DNA of 64,000 bases, taken from positions 1 through 64,000 of the forward strand of contig CAMCMU010000025.1 of the NCBI GenBank assembly GCA_945876035.1, written 5' to 3'. The notes under the pieces were generated by a model, which was given only the letters and a program-made list of their open reading frames with translations, did no database searches and had not been told where the DNA came from. Shown piece after piece: positions 8,191 through 17,414 of the stretch. Made by a program: the position numbers and the translations under genes. Each line of letters starts with the position of its first letter. The stretch's first letter is position 1. Source of the DNA: Schlesneria paludicola DSM 18645 (GTDB lineage: Bacteria > Planctomycetota > Planctomycetia > Planctomycetales > Planctomycetaceae).

Positions 8191-8988
8191 ATGGTTCAGG
8201 CGCTTGCGGCTGTCCGTGAAGACAGCGAAACGGCTTTAATTTTCCGGGCTCAGGCAGCACTCAGTCGCAGCAACTGGGAGGTTGGTGAATGTGCCGGATT
8301 GTGGACAAAGCGATTCGCCCGCGGGAGAACGGATACCGATTTCGGAATTCTGGTCGGTTTAAGTGGGGATCAGGTCTATCAACGCCGCCGCGTTTGGGAA
8401 ACATTTGGTGATATCTCAGACAACTATGCGGGTCTGAAATGGTCGCATTTCTATGCCGCTCTCAACTGGGACGATGCGGCGGAGTGCCTGCAGTGGGCGC
8501 AGGACGTTCAGGGTGGCGTGGCGGAAATGAAGGCCTGGCGCCGCGTTCAACGGGGCGAGGACTTGAATGAGACCGCGACGACGGAGGATCCGTTCAGCCT
8601 CGCACCTGCGGAATTGACGATTGTGGGAGAAGCGGCCCCTTTCGATCTCGATGGAGCTCACACCGTCAGCCGACCATTGGACTCTCATGAGGGGGACGGT
8701 CGTCAATTGGCAGCCCTCTCCACGGGGAATCCTTCAGCCAGTTCATCAAACAGCTACGCACCGTTTCGCGAGGATGCTGCCACAGCTCCGGCTGGTGCGA
8801 CGACAAAACATATTGAGCCGACAACAGAACAGCTTTTGAAACGAATGACAACTGCCATCGAACGATGCCACGGAGCCATGACCGCTCAGTTCTGCACTCA
8901 ATTTGCCAATCTTCCAGAAAAGATTCGACGACGATTTCTGAAGTCGGTTGAACTACTTTCCGAGAAAACTGCGGGCTTAGACAAGTAA
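8191..8988 (+). CDS. Conserved-looking protein of unknown function (265 aa)
   Basis: The product is soluble, acidic to neutral, without signal peptide. The N-terminal 110 residues look structured and helical: a segment WEVGECAGLWTKRFARGRTD is followed by DTDFGILVGLSGDQVYQRRRVW, which has the look of a helix-turn-helix (short helix, Gly-Leu-Ser turn, basic second helix), and then KWSHFYAALNW. Residues about 130-205 form a low-complexity linker. The C-terminal 60 residues are again helical and basic, with an EKIRRRFLKSVELL segment. A DNA-binding or regulatory role is possible, but I do not recognise a family. It ends 31 bp before the protease gene and may share its transcript. Confidence 0.7.
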   Translation: MVQALAAVREDSETALIFRAQAALSRSNWEVGECAGLWTKRFARGRTDTDFGILVGLSGDQVYQRRRVWETFGDISDNYAGLKWSHFYAALNWDDAAECLQWAQDVQGGVAEMKAWRRVQRGEDLNETATTEDPFSLAPAELTIVGEAAPFDLDGAHTVSRPLDSHEGDGRQLAALSTGNPSASSSNSYAPFREDAATAPAGATTKHIEPTTEQLLKRMTTAIERCHGAMTAQFCTQFANLPEKIRRRFLKSVELLSEKTAGLDK

Positions 8989-9019
8989 ACTCGACACTCC
9001 AGATCAATGGCGAGGCATC

Positions 9020-10231
9020 ATGGGTGATGAAGGCGTCAAGGAAAACTCGCTAGATCACCGTCGGGTGAACCCGGCGACGCGATTCGATCCACTGTCCGTT
9101 GCCGGTTCCAGGATCACTTCGGTTCCCTCGTGGTTAGTCTCGCTGCTCTTGCTCGTCGTCGCGCTTCTGATGTTGCGGAATGCAGGGTTGTTGCCCGGAT
9201 TATCGCCCCGTGCGGCGATCGAACCCCGAACGGTGATGCCTCGAGGCGATTTGGCGGCGGATGAGCAATCGACCATTGAAATCTTCCGAAAGGCCTCGCC
9301 GTGCGTGGTCCATATTACCACTCTGAGTCACCGACGTGACCGAGTGAGTCTGAATGTTCTGGAGATTCCTGAGGGAACGGGTACCGGTTTTCTGTACGAC
9401 GACACGGGCCACATTGTGACCAATTATCACGTGATTCAGAACGCCCAAGCGGCGAAGGTGAGTCTGGCAGACAACTCGATTTGGAGTGCAAAACTGATCG
9501 GTTACGAGCCGAACAAGGACTTGGCTGTCCTGAAAATTGAGGCTCCCATCGACCGACTGCGGAAGATCGATATTGGTGAATCGAGGAATCTTCAGGTGGG
9601 GCAAAAAGTTTTTGCAATCGGCAGCCCCTTTGGCCTCGATCAAACGCTGACGACAGGAGTCATTAGCGGTCTCGGACGAGAAATTAAATCAGTTGGCGGC
9701 CTGCCGATTGAAGGAGTGATTCAAACAGATGCGGCGATTAATCCTGGAAACTCCGGCGGGCCGTTACTGGATAGCGCGGGTCGACTGATTGGTGTGAATA
9801 CCATGATTGTCAGCACCTCGGGAACGTATTCCGGAGTGGGATTTGCCGTACCGGTCGACATCGTCAATCAGGTGGTACCGGAACTGATCCGCTATGGGCG
9901 AATCGAGAAAGCAATTCTCGGCCTCAGTATGTTTGAGGACCAGATGGCCCTTCGATTGGGTGTTCAAGAAGGAGCATTAATTCACGAGGTCTTTAGGAGC
10001 AGTGGCGCCGCAAGTGCGGGCCTGCGGCCGACACTGATCGACGAGGACGGCAAGATCCAGCTGGGAGATGTCTTGAACATCGTGGCAGGACGTTCAATCC
10101 GTTCCACACTGGATGTCTTAAAGGCCCTCGATGGCCACAAGCCGGGTGATCTGATTCAGGTTGTCTTTCATCGAAACCAACAGCAGATGGCTGTCGAAGT
10201 GAAGCTGCAGTCGGCCTCAGCGGAACGCTAG
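9020..10231 (+). CDS. Membrane-anchored HtrA/DegS-type serine protease with one PDZ domain
   Basis: A 403-residue S1C (HtrA family) protease. A single hydrophobic segment at about 37-53 anchors it in the inner membrane with the rest outside the cytoplasm. The trypsin-like domain has the complete triad: His137 in NYHVI, Asp167 in NKDLAVLKI and Ser245 in PGNSGGPLL. One PDZ domain follows (about 290-400), with the GLRP...LGDVLNIVAGRSI pattern. One PDZ and an N-terminal anchor match DegS/HhoA-type rather than two-PDZ DegP. Such proteases degrade misfolded envelope proteins or start stress signalling by regulated proteolysis; no anti-sigma partner is encoded nearby. The start has GAGG five bases upstream. 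Confidence 0.95.
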   Translation: MGDEGVKENSLDHRRVNPATRFDPLSVAGSRITSVPSWLVSLLLLVVALLMLRNAGLLPGLSPRAAIEPRTVMPRGDLAADEQSTIEIFRKASPCVVHITTLSHRRDRVSLNVLEIPEGTGTGFLYDDTGHIVTNYHVIQNAQAAKVSLADNSIWSAKLIGYEPNKDLAVLKIEAPIDRLRKIDIGESRNLQVGQKVFAIGSPFGLDQTLTTGVISGLGREIKSVGGLPIEGVIQTDAAINPGNSGGPLLDSAGRLIGVNTMIVSTSGTYSGVGFAVPVDIVNQVVPELIRYGRIEKAILGLSMFEDQMALRLGVQEGALIHEVFRSSGAASAGLRPTLIDEDGKIQLGDVLNIVAGRSIRSTLDVLKALDGHKPGDLIQVVFHRNQQQMAVEVKLQSASAER

Positions 10232-10475
10232 GACTTTGTCGGCGGCAACGCTGTCGGGAACCGGAACCTGTGGCAGCGGGATCTTCGTCCGTCACGGAGA
10301 TCCTTGGCACAGTTCACCGCATGCAGTGGACGCAATCTTGCCTACCGAGGCCTGAAAATTGTTCACCAAACTACAATAAGTCCAACGCCCTAAAGTCAAG
10401 AAGGGCCTCGTGCACGTCCATGTCGTGGTGGCGTCTGGCCACGTTGTGACATGAATACCAATCGTTACTCACAAT

Positions 10476-10835
10476 TTATCTGGTTTTCCTAATGCTCTCG
10501 ACAACCAATGTGGTACCCTGCTGGCATGTGGACATCTGCACGATCCTGCCCACGACGGTGACTTTGTCTCCATTCCTGAGCCGTCCCAGATTTCCGGTCA
10601 GAGTGTACAGTTGGCCCATATCCGAGCGGAAGGCCTGACACTCCACGCCTCCGGCGATGAGCGTTCCGATTACGGTAATCGATTTTTTTGGCCGATGCGG
10701 GAGACCTGTGGGTAACTCCGCTGCATGGAGTTGCGAGACGTTCCATGAACTGAGTCGTATTCCGACATTGGCCGTCGGTGGCGGGAGTAGGCCACCGAGG
10801 GCCAGAATAACGATTGCTGTTAGTCGAATTTTCAT
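10476..10835 (-). CDS. Small secreted OB-fold-like protein (119 aa)
   Basis: It begins with a clear signal peptide (MKIRLTAIVILALGGLLPPP). The mature part has the pattern GTLIAGGVECQAFRSDMG followed by LYTLTG, NGDKVTVVGRIVQ, C-x-x-GTTLVVESI, typical of short five-strand OB-fold domains in exported proteins (DUF5818-like). Two Cys, one in each half, could form a disulfide. The function is unknown. It lies 73 bp downstream of the next secreted-protein gene on the same strand, and the two probably form one operon. Confidence 0.7.
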   Translation of the reverse strand: MKIRLTAIVILALGGLLPPPTANVGIRLSSWNVSQLHAAELPTGLPHRPKKSITVIGTLIAGGVECQAFRSDMGQLYTLTGNLGRLRNGDKVTVVGRIVQMSTCQQGTTLVVESIRKTR

Positions 10836-10908
10836 CGTGGGACATTCTTTTTTGTGTGTGCTTATCGGGCTGCAACGCGTGGATCAGAGGCGAAGAGAGA
10901 TCCGGATT

Positions 10909-11346
10909 TCAACGGCTCTTGTCTTGCACGCTCCAACGCACGTCGGAGCGTAAGGCGAAGACACGCGCGTGTGACCGCAGATCGCGCGTCAATCCAGCTT
11001 TCCGGGAAAAGACAATTTGCTCCGGGAACGACTTGAGAATTTTATAAGTCAGTTCGTCTCCGCCCGAACCTTGCCACGCAAAAACGAGCACAAACTGCTT
11101 CTGGAAATCCACTGACTTGGCGAGCGTTTTGAGTGCGTCGCTGCCCAGAGATTTCTTTGCGTCCTCGATTGATTTGATGACGATCGGCTGATTCCAGGCC
11201 GAGTTCTCGAAGACGCTAGTTTTGGGCAGAAGAAAGATCTCAGTAATCGATTTTGCGGCGTTGGGAATCCTCTCTGCCGACGCGCCCATCAGGCACAGGA
11301 CGCCCATCAGACACACGACAGTTATTCCAGTCACGCTGCGACTCAT
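10909..11346 (-). CDS. Small secreted protein of unknown function (about 145 aa)
   Basis: ATG at 11346 is preferred over TTG at 11352 because GGAAGGA lies nine bases upstream. A signal peptide (SVTGITVVCLMGVLCLMGASA) precedes about 120 mature residues with a compact alternating pattern: FVLVFAWQGSGGDELTYKIL, then FSRKAGLTRDLRSHARVFAL and RSDVRWSV at the end. No catalytic motif or known domain is recognised. It is followed closely by the OB-fold-like secreted protein gene, so the two products may act together in the periplasm. Confidence 0.7.
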   Translation of the reverse strand: MSRSVTGITVVCLMGVLCLMGASAERIPNAAKSITEIFLLPKTSVFENSAWNQPIVIKSIEDAKKSLGSDALKTLAKSVDFQKQFVLVFAWQGSGGDELTYKILKSFPEQIVFSRKAGLTRDLRSHARVFALRSDVRWSVQDKSR

Positions 11347-12163
11347 GTTCAATCGTCCTTCCTAAAAAGTGTCAACCGAACGTTCATTTCGCCAGATGAA
11401 ATTAAGCGGAGGATAAATCGTCAGCCCTCAGAATACCTAGATCGCTGGCGCCTAACGATTGAGCAATCTTATTGAGCGGCATCCAGATGAACTCGGCTGG
11501 TCAATTGAGAAGGTTTCCGTAGTTTGTTAATTTGGATAGTATGCGAAGGATGCTGTGTCTTTCCACCTTTTTTACTCGAAGAAAATTAGATTTTCTATAA
11601 AAAATACAGATGTCAGTGGATTGCTCGCCCCGAATCCGGGAATGGCTCGGACGCTGGAAGCCAAGTCCGAGGATCAGACTGACAAGAAGTCAAAGAGGCA
11701 AGCGAAACCCGCGCTTCGGACAGATCGAACAAACCGATGGCTGAGAACGAGTCGCGATGTGCGGACTGGCGATGCACAACCTGCCGAAAATTGGGTGATC
11801 CTCATTGGCTTCGACGTCGGATCGCCGACGTGACCCTCTCGAAAAAATCACAGCGGAAAAGCAACCGGGCTCAATCACCAAGGCAAACTCCTCGTCGTTT
11901 GGCTGTGTTTTAGGCCCGGTCGATTACGTTCTCTGTAGAACAAGGACGGAGGAAAGAAGTCTGGAATTGATAGGAAAAATGGAGGAAGCGGGTGCTCAAG
12001 GAAGCATGTAATGTCCGGATCCCGTGTGGATGTGTTCCGGACGGCGAAGGCGGCCGGGGACGCGAGAAGATGCTGTCAAACACGTTGCCGAATCCGCTGC
12101 AAGCATTCTCCATGAAGTGTTTCCGTTTGAGGGCATTGAGAGACTGAGCAACCAGAAAACGCG
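11347..12163. other. 0.8-kb intergenic region
   Basis: The short frames present here have no start signals or recognisable sequence. The left end must hold the promoter of the 11346 gene; the right end is downstream of the MFS gene. No terminator hairpin with a T-run is visible. Confidence 0.4.
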
Positions 12164-13873
12164 TTACGTTGTTTCTTGGCAGTAGTACTTCGGATCAACC
12201 GGTCTGACGAGTGCGTTGGCAACGAAAGCGATCACTAGCAGAGCGGCCATCGCCAGCATTGTGCTGCTATAGAGGGTACTGGACGGGTCAATCGTGCCGA
12301 GTGGGGCGAGGGCCATCAGTTTTGGAAGCGTTACCGTTTTCGTGTCGATCAGCGTTGCGAGTTGGTTCAATGGCGCTCCGAAAGTCGTCTCGAAGGCACT
12401 CGCGTCCACCTTGGCCGCGAGTGCCTTCAGTTCTGCGCGGAGTGATCGATCGCGCAGAAAGGTGATCGCAACGGGGCCGAGGACTCCTGCCGTACTCCAC
12501 GCAGTCAGGAGACGACCATGAATCGCGCCGACGAATCGGGTGCCAAACAGGTCAGACAAGTACGCCGGAATTGCCGCAAAGCCACCACCGTACATCGTGA
12601 AGATCAGCATCGTCACAGCATAAAACGCAATCAGCCACGTCACGGACGGAGATTTGCTTTGAGCGGACGCGATCCACGGGATCGAGGCATACAGAACGGC
12701 TCCGAGAGAAAAGAAAATAGCATAGACGCGCGGGCGGCCGATGTCGTCCGAGATCGTGGACCATGCGAACCGACCGAGCATGTTGAAGACGCTCATCATC
12801 AGCACGAATGTCGCGGCGAAAGAACTCGTGACGATCAGCGGCAGCGTGGTGCCGAAGATCTCGCCCATCATTGTCTTCGCCACGCCGAGCACACCAATTC
12901 CGGCAGTCACGTTGAAACATAGGACGATCCACAGCAGATAGAACTGCGGTGTCTTGATCGCTTCGTCGGCTGTGACGTGGTGCGTGGTAATCATTCGGTG
13001 CGGGGCCGTCGCACGGGCGGGGGTCCATCCCGCGGGGATCCACCCTGCCGCGGGGATCCACCCTGCCGCGGGGATCCGATAGGAAAATGCCGCGAGGATC
13101 ATGACAAGAAAGTAACTCAGCCCGAGGACGAAGAATGTTTCCGCGACACCTGTTCGCCCCGTGCCGACGACGTAGACGCCTTGCGGCCCTTTCACGAGCA
13201 TCTGGGACGTTTCGTTCTTGCCGACGACAACCACTTCCTGCGACTGACCATCCAGGTTCGCAAACCGTCGACCCATCGTCGTCGTCAGTCCGATCTCCTC
13301 GACCGTGCCGAGATACTTCGGCGGCACGTAGAAGCTCTTCATCAAGGTTTCCTTCAGTGGAGCACCGATGATCGCACCGCCCCCAAAGCCCATGATGGCC
13401 AGTCCCGTCGCCATGCCACGCCGGTCGGGAAACCACTTGATCAGGGTACTCACCGGTGAGACGTATCCGAGTCCCAGGCCACAACCGCCGATCACGCCAT
13501 AGCCGAGATACAACAGCCACAGCTGGTGAGTCAGTACTCCGATGCCACCAATCAAGAAGCCACCGCCCCAACAACACGCCGCCACACAACCGACCAGTCT
13601 GGGTCCGACTTGTTCCAACCATTTCCCGGCGACGGCTGCCGATAGACCAAGGCAAACAATGGCCACGGTAAAAACCCACGTCACTTGCGACAGTGTCCAA
13701 TCGTCCGCCGCACTCGAGACGACACCATGCAACTTCATGAGTGGCGGATTGAACAGGCTCCACGCATAGACCGAGCCAATGCACAGATGAATTGCAACCG
13801 AGGCGGGCGGAACACGCCACCGATTGAAATCAGGCGGCGCAATGATCCGGTCTTTCGAGAGCAGGTACAACAT
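12164..13873 (-). CDS. MFS transporter, OFA (oxalate/formate antiporter-like) family
   Basis: ATG 13873 is chosen (GGAG seven bases upstream). The product of about 569 residues has twelve predicted membrane segments in two halves. The first half shows SVYAWSLFNPPL in TM1, GKWLEQVGPR in the loop 2/3 motif region, then GGCGLGLGYVSPVSTLIKWFPDRRGMATGLAIMGFGGGA, a signature of the OFA subfamily. Between TM6 and TM7 lies a long loop, including about 60 residues after an unusual hydrophilic insertion (residues 180-235) and an AAGWIP repeat (see repeat at 13031). The C half contains FNMLGRFAWSTISDDIGRPR and AIPAYLSDLFGTRFVGAIHGR. OFA members carry small organic anions such as oxalate, formate or lactate; the substrate here is unknown. 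The gene stands alone. Confidence 0.9.
   Translation of the reverse strand: MLYLLSKDRIIAPPDFNRWRVPPASVAIHLCIGSVYAWSLFNPPLMKLHGVVSSAADDWTLSQVTWVFTVAIVCLGLSAAVAGKWLEQVGPRLVGCVAACCWGGGFLIGGIGVLTHQLWLLYLGYGVIGGCGLGLGYVSPVSTLIKWFPDRRGMATGLAIMGFGGGAIIGAPLKETLMKSFYVPPKYLGTVEEIGLTTTMGRRFANLDGQSQEVVVVGKNETSQMLVKGPQGVYVVGTGRTGVAETFFVLGLSYFLVMILAAFSYRIPAAGWIPAAGWIPAGWTPARATAPHRMITTHHVTADEAIKTPQFYLLWIVLCFNVTAGIGVLGVAKTMMGEIFGTTLPLIVTSSFAATFVLMMSVFNMLGRFAWSTISDDIGRPRVYAIFFSLGAVLYASIPWIASAQSKSPSVTWLIAFYAVTMLIFTMYGGGFAAIPAYLSDLFGTRFVGAIHGRLLTAWSTAGVLGPVAITFLRDRSLRAELKALAAKVDASAFETTFGAPLNQLATLIDTKTVTLPKLMALAPLGTIDPSSTLYSSTMLAMAALLVIAFVANALVRPVDPKYYCQETT
13031..13077. repeat. 18-bp tandem repeat inside the MFS gene
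   Basis: CGCGGGGATCCACCCTGC occurs at 13031-13048 and 13049-13066 with a third partial copy to 13077. Being 18 bp, it keeps frame and encodes repeated Ala-Ala-Gly-Trp-Ile-Pro in the loop before TM7. Copy number may vary between strains. Confidence 0.9.
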
Positions 13874-14294
13874 CGACAAACTCCAATCAACCGAGGGTCA
13901 AGTTCGATCGATCTATTAAAAACGGGTGGGTGACGCAGGGAAACAACGGGCGGGCTGGTTGCGCGTCGAAATGCCCACCCCAGAATAGGTGAAAACGTCG
14001 TGACCGTTTAGGCCGACCCCGATGTTATTCAACGAGTTCGCCGGTTCTGCCGAATCCGGTTGGCTGGATGGGCCGGAACAAAGGGTTTTCTTCTGAAGGC
14101 GAACGAGACGGCATCGAAACAGAGGCCGCTCGGAATCCAACAGAGGACGGCAGCAGGTCACGCGACACGGTCTCGCCATGTTTTTATTGGGCTGGCCCAA
14201 AAATGTCAGAGGCTATCCGAATACTCAGCAAAAGGAGCCCTCTGTCGGATTCTTTCTTCTGAAACGGGAACTCTGAGCCGATTCGGCGAGGGAA
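13874..14294. other. Intergenic region between dsbB-like and MFS genes
   Basis: No gene seen; it should contain the MFS promoter near the left end and the 3' end of the dsbB-like transcript at the right. Confidence 0.4.
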
Positions 14295-14897
14295 CTATGG
14301 TGTCGGCTGCAGTCCCAAGTCGTGAAAGAGTTCATATCGTTGGGGATCGGAGGGGAGTAGAAAGTGAAATCCTTGTTCGCAGATGATCACCAGCGTGTTG
14401 GCGAGGATCACGACTGCCAGCAGGCAGACGACGGCTTGCGACCACCAACCAAATCGGGCTTGGCCTTCAATGAGCCAGTCGCCAAATACCATTGCGATGC
14501 CGCTCGTACCAATCAGGCACAGAAACACAATCAACGCCCAAGTGTAGAGGTGCAGTCCAAAAACCGGGCTGCCGTAGCCCGGATCCGGAGGCGAAATGTG
14601 CAGCAGGATGTGGCGAGTTGAGATTGCAGCACCGGCCAGAGCCGCGAGTAAGATCATGCCGTGTCCGGTCATGTAGTCCGCCTGTGCTAAGCGGCCTTCC
14701 TTCCAACGAACAACGATGAACGCGGTCCCCATGGCGGAGATCATCATCGCCAGTCGTTGCAGGATGCACAACGGGCACGGCATTTCCCCTTCGAAAAACT
14801 GCACGCCGAACGCAGCTAACAGTGTTCCGCAGAGGACGAGAATCTCAACGTGTACTGCGATGAAACCAACGGGCCCGAATCGACGCAAAAAGTTCAT
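14295..14897 (-). CDS. DsbB-like disulfide bond formation protein
   Basis: The start ATG 14897 is preceded by AGAGAGGCGGA; an upstream TTG (14918) is less likely. The 200-residue product has four membrane helices plus a C-terminal one. The first periplasmic loop has the redox pair CPLC (Cys41 and Cys44) followed by QRLA, exactly as in DsbB, which reoxidises DsbA and passes electrons to quinone. The second periplasmic loop (LLHISPPDPGYGSPVFGLH) has no cysteine, so the second redox pair of classical DsbB is missing. It could work by direct CPLC-quinone exchange or with a different partner. No dsbA is nearby. The small membrane-protein frame just upstream may be translationally linked. Confidence 0.88.
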   Translation of the reverse strand: MNFLRRFGPVGFIAVHVEILVLCGTLLAAFGVQFFEGEMPCPLCILQRLAMMISAMGTAFIVVRWKEGRLAQADYMTGHGMILLAALAGAAISTRHILLHISPPDPGYGSPVFGLHLYTWALIVFLCLIGTSGIAMVFGDWLIEGQARFGWWSQAVVCLLAVVILANTLVIICEQGFHFLLPSDPQRYELFHDLGLQPTP

Positions 14898-14914
14898 GAG
14901 TCCGCCTCTCTGAT

Positions 14915-15157
14915 TCAAAAATTAAGAGGCAACTTCGAAGTGGCATGCAACAAAAATGTCAGCATTAAAACGGCAATCGCGATGAAGAATGCCACAACCG
15001 TCCACATCCGCTGTGGTTGAAACAGTGACGCAAAAATTGCCAGCACAGCGAGATGAGTAATGGATTCCACGGGTTGTCCATCCGGAATGTGTTTGGGCCG
15101 ACTCGTCAACGCTATAGTTATAGTCACCGGCCCTCTTTCGTTGCAACGGGTTTGCAT
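14915..15157 (-). CDS. Possible small membrane protein upstream of dsbB-like gene (80 aa)
   Basis: An 80-residue frame from ATG 15157 has a hydrophobic C-terminal half (a predicted segment around residues 50-72, FFIAIAVLMLTFLLHA, and a weaker one around 33-46), and ends 17 bp before the dsbB-like ATG. The ribosome site is weak, and no family is recognised. Small one- or two-pass proteins next to redox genes are common, so the frame may be real, but this is unproven. Confidence 0.4.
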   Translation of the reverse strand: MQTRCNERGPVTITIALTSRPKHIPDGQPVESITHLAVLAIFASLFQPQRMWTVVAFFIAIAVLMLTFLLHATSKLPLNF

Positions 15158-16011
15158 GTTGAGATGTCATATCTCCTCTCCGAATGGCAGTAGACCAATC
15201 CCGTCGGCGTGAGATATTGAGGCGCAGCCTCGAAGAAAACCACACTTTCAATAGCGAGTGCCACTCGGTTCGTCTTCAGCAGCGCAGCCACGTTGCTGCA
15301 AAACTTGGTCGATCTACGCAAACCCACGTGGAAAGTTGATTCTCTCACGCCAATGGACGGCGTCTCTTCAGGCACAGGCTCGTTGATGAAACACCGAGGT
15401 AGGGAACCGCTGATCGCCGACAGGAATTCTGTTTTTTTGTGCCACTTGTTTTGGCCATACCACACGGATCACACCGATAGTGCTCATCGGGTCGCGTGCG
15501 ACGTGCGTCCCGCCGATTCGCTGCGTGTCGCATCGATGCAGATCCGGTTCCGGTTCGCCTTCCCGCTCGCGTCTTCGAGAGAACGCCGGCGAACATTCAC
15601 ATCGAGACCTGTTGAGCGGCTTGATCTCGGACTGTTAGTGAACGATGATCCTACCGAAAATGCCCATCACAAACCTCATGTGTGCACGCGGTCACTTTGT
15701 CTTCGTTGGAGAGGGGACCGCGTCGGCGTGATTCCGCCGGACGGCAAACGGGGCCGGCCGACAACGCGTTGACGATTGTCGATCAACAACTCGGTAACAG
15801 AAAGATTGGTTGGAGACACGAGTCCGTTCGCTTTCATGTTCGCTGGATGTTGACCAGACGTTCGCAAGGGATGGGCAGGCGCATTGTGCCTGATCGGCGG
15901 GGACGGCGCGTCAGGGCAGCCCGAGTCAGTCGTGTAACAGTCGCAAGAGGCCGTCGTACAAGCTGTAGCAGGTGCGTCGTCGGGATTCCCCTATTTTCAC
16001 AAGAGAGCTGC
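15158..16011. other. 0.85-kb intergenic region
   Basis: No supported gene. A plus-strand frame running into the corrinoid-binding protein gene is open upstream of 16012 but has an arginine-rich, non-protein-like composition and no start signal, so it is not included in that gene. Confidence 0.4.
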
Positions 16012-16950
16012 ATGTCCGATCGTATTGTTTCCCTGCTGCCTGCCGCGACAGAGATCGTCTGTTCACTGGGTGCGGGAGCCTCGTTGGTAGGCCGCTCTCA
16101 CGAGTGCGACTTTCCCCGAGGCGTGCAGGCTCTGCCAATCTGTTCACGCCCGCGCATTGATGTGAGCGGTTCTAGTCGTGACATCGACGAACGAGTGAAG
16201 CAGGCTCTGCGTGATGGTTTGTCGCTGTTTGAAGTTGATGTCGAGCGACTCAATGAATTGCAGCCGACACTGATCCTGACGCAGGCGCAATGCGAAGTCT
16301 GCGCGGTCAGTCTGGCGGATGTCGAAGCCGCGTTGGCCTCGCGCGTCGGTTCACGCCCGCATGTGGTCTCTCTTTCACCGAAGTGCCTGAACGACATATT
16401 CGATGACATCCGCCGCGTCGCCAGCAGGCTCGATAGGGTTGAGCGGGGTGCAGCTCTGGTAAGCGATCTCAGCCGCCGGTTGTCGCACCTCTCACAAGGA
16501 ATGCCGCGCGTGGTTTCTGATCACAGCCCGCATCTCCAACGGCCGCGTGTCGTTTGCATCGAATGGTTGGAACCGCTGATGACGGCTGGAAACTGGGTCC
16601 CTGAACTGGTGGCTTTTGCCGGTGGCGAAAGTCTCCTCAGCCAGCCGGGTCAGCATTCGCCGTGGCTTGACTGGAACGATTTGATTGCGGCAGACCCTGA
16701 TGTGCTGATTCTGATGCCGTGCGGTTGGAGCATCTCTCAAACACGCGCGGAGCGGCACTGGTTGACGGATCGCTCCGAGTGGTCTTCTTTGCGGTCCGTG
16801 CGTGCAGGACGCGTCTTCATTGCGGATGGTCATCATTACTTCAATCGTCCGGGCCCGCGCGTGCTCGATTCGGCCGAAATCATCGCCGAAATTCTGTATC
16901 CAGAAATCTCTGAAACGGGCCATCGCGGCACTGGATGGGAGCCATTTTAA
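16012..16950 (+). CDS. Cytosolic BtuF-like corrinoid-binding protein
   Basis: ATG 16012 (AAGAGAG upstream) starts directly with the fold's first strand, MSDRIVSLLPAATEIVCSLG, with no signal peptide. The 312-residue product is a helical-backbone metal/corrinoid receptor (COG0614, periplasmic-binding type III fold): the first lobe, then a long linking helix (DIFDDIRRVASRLDRVERG), then the second lobe with DWNDLIAADPDVLILMPCGW. A CEVC cysteine pair (near residue 102) is a common feature of the signal-less group of this family. Classical BtuF catches vitamin B12 in the periplasm; a version without export signal would act inside the cell, in corrinoid handling or as an enzyme-like offshoot. No BtuCD is adjacent. 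The B12-dependent metH in this window is a possible consumer of the cofactor. Confidence 0.82.
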   Translation: MSDRIVSLLPAATEIVCSLGAGASLVGRSHECDFPRGVQALPICSRPRIDVSGSSRDIDERVKQALRDGLSLFEVDVERLNELQPTLILTQAQCEVCAVSLADVEAALASRVGSRPHVVSLSPKCLNDIFDDIRRVASRLDRVERGAALVSDLSRRLSHLSQGMPRVVSDHSPHLQRPRVVCIEWLEPLMTAGNWVPELVAFAGGESLLSQPGQHSPWLDWNDLIAADPDVLILMPCGWSISQTRAERHWLTDRSEWSSLRSVRAGRVFIADGHHYFNRPGPRVLDSAEIIAEILYPEISETGHRGTGWEPF

Positions 16951-17414
16951 CCGTTTGCTCGATTGAAGGGCACACGACACACCCAGTCGAAAGAACTGGA
17001 CGCAGGTCGATGCCCGGTCATCATCGGACTCGAGGTGTACTCTCCGCGGCAGTTGTATCGAGTAACAGTGCTGGGATCGAAGACGTTGTCCGTCGCCAAT
17101 ACGCCGCCCAGTGCTGTGAGTGGACCGATGCGGTACCAAAATCCCACATCGATGAAGAACCGTGAGACGCTCGCAATTCACATGGGTGCGAATGCTGCTC
17201 GCGAATGACGGCCGGCATGACTTACAAACTCAGCCGTCAAGCACGGGATGACGAACAACTCCGCAGGAGTGCCAGTCCGCAGAAACGAGAGTCATGATCA
17301 GCGTTCACTCGAGGTTCGTTGGACCATTAGTTCTCACGCACACCGTGCTCCAAAAACATTCAATGGACGATGGCTTTCCCGAAAAGAGAAAGCCATCGCT
17401 ATCCCCTGATTCTG
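16951..17414. other. Convergent intergenic region with a terminator at its right end
   Basis: Lies between the 3' ends of two convergent genes. Apart from the hairpin at 17368-17398, nothing is recognised. Confidence 0.5.
17368..17398 (-). terminator. Hairpin downstream of the 17415-18554 gene
   Basis: CGATGGCTTTC (17368-17378) pairs perfectly with GAAAGCCATCG (17388-17398), loop of nine. It starts 17 bases after the stop codon on the minus strand. The T-run is not immediate (GTTTTTGG further on), so efficiency is uncertain. Confidence 0.65.

Noticed and set aside
12552-13820. 422-codon minus-strand frame inside the MFS gene
   Set aside because: Out-of-frame shadow of the OFA transporter, Cys/Trp/Arg-rich without membrane segments.
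15682-16011. N-terminal extension of the corrinoid-binding protein
   Set aside because: Arg-rich stretch without fold similarity; the conserved first strand and a ribosome site point to ATG 16012.
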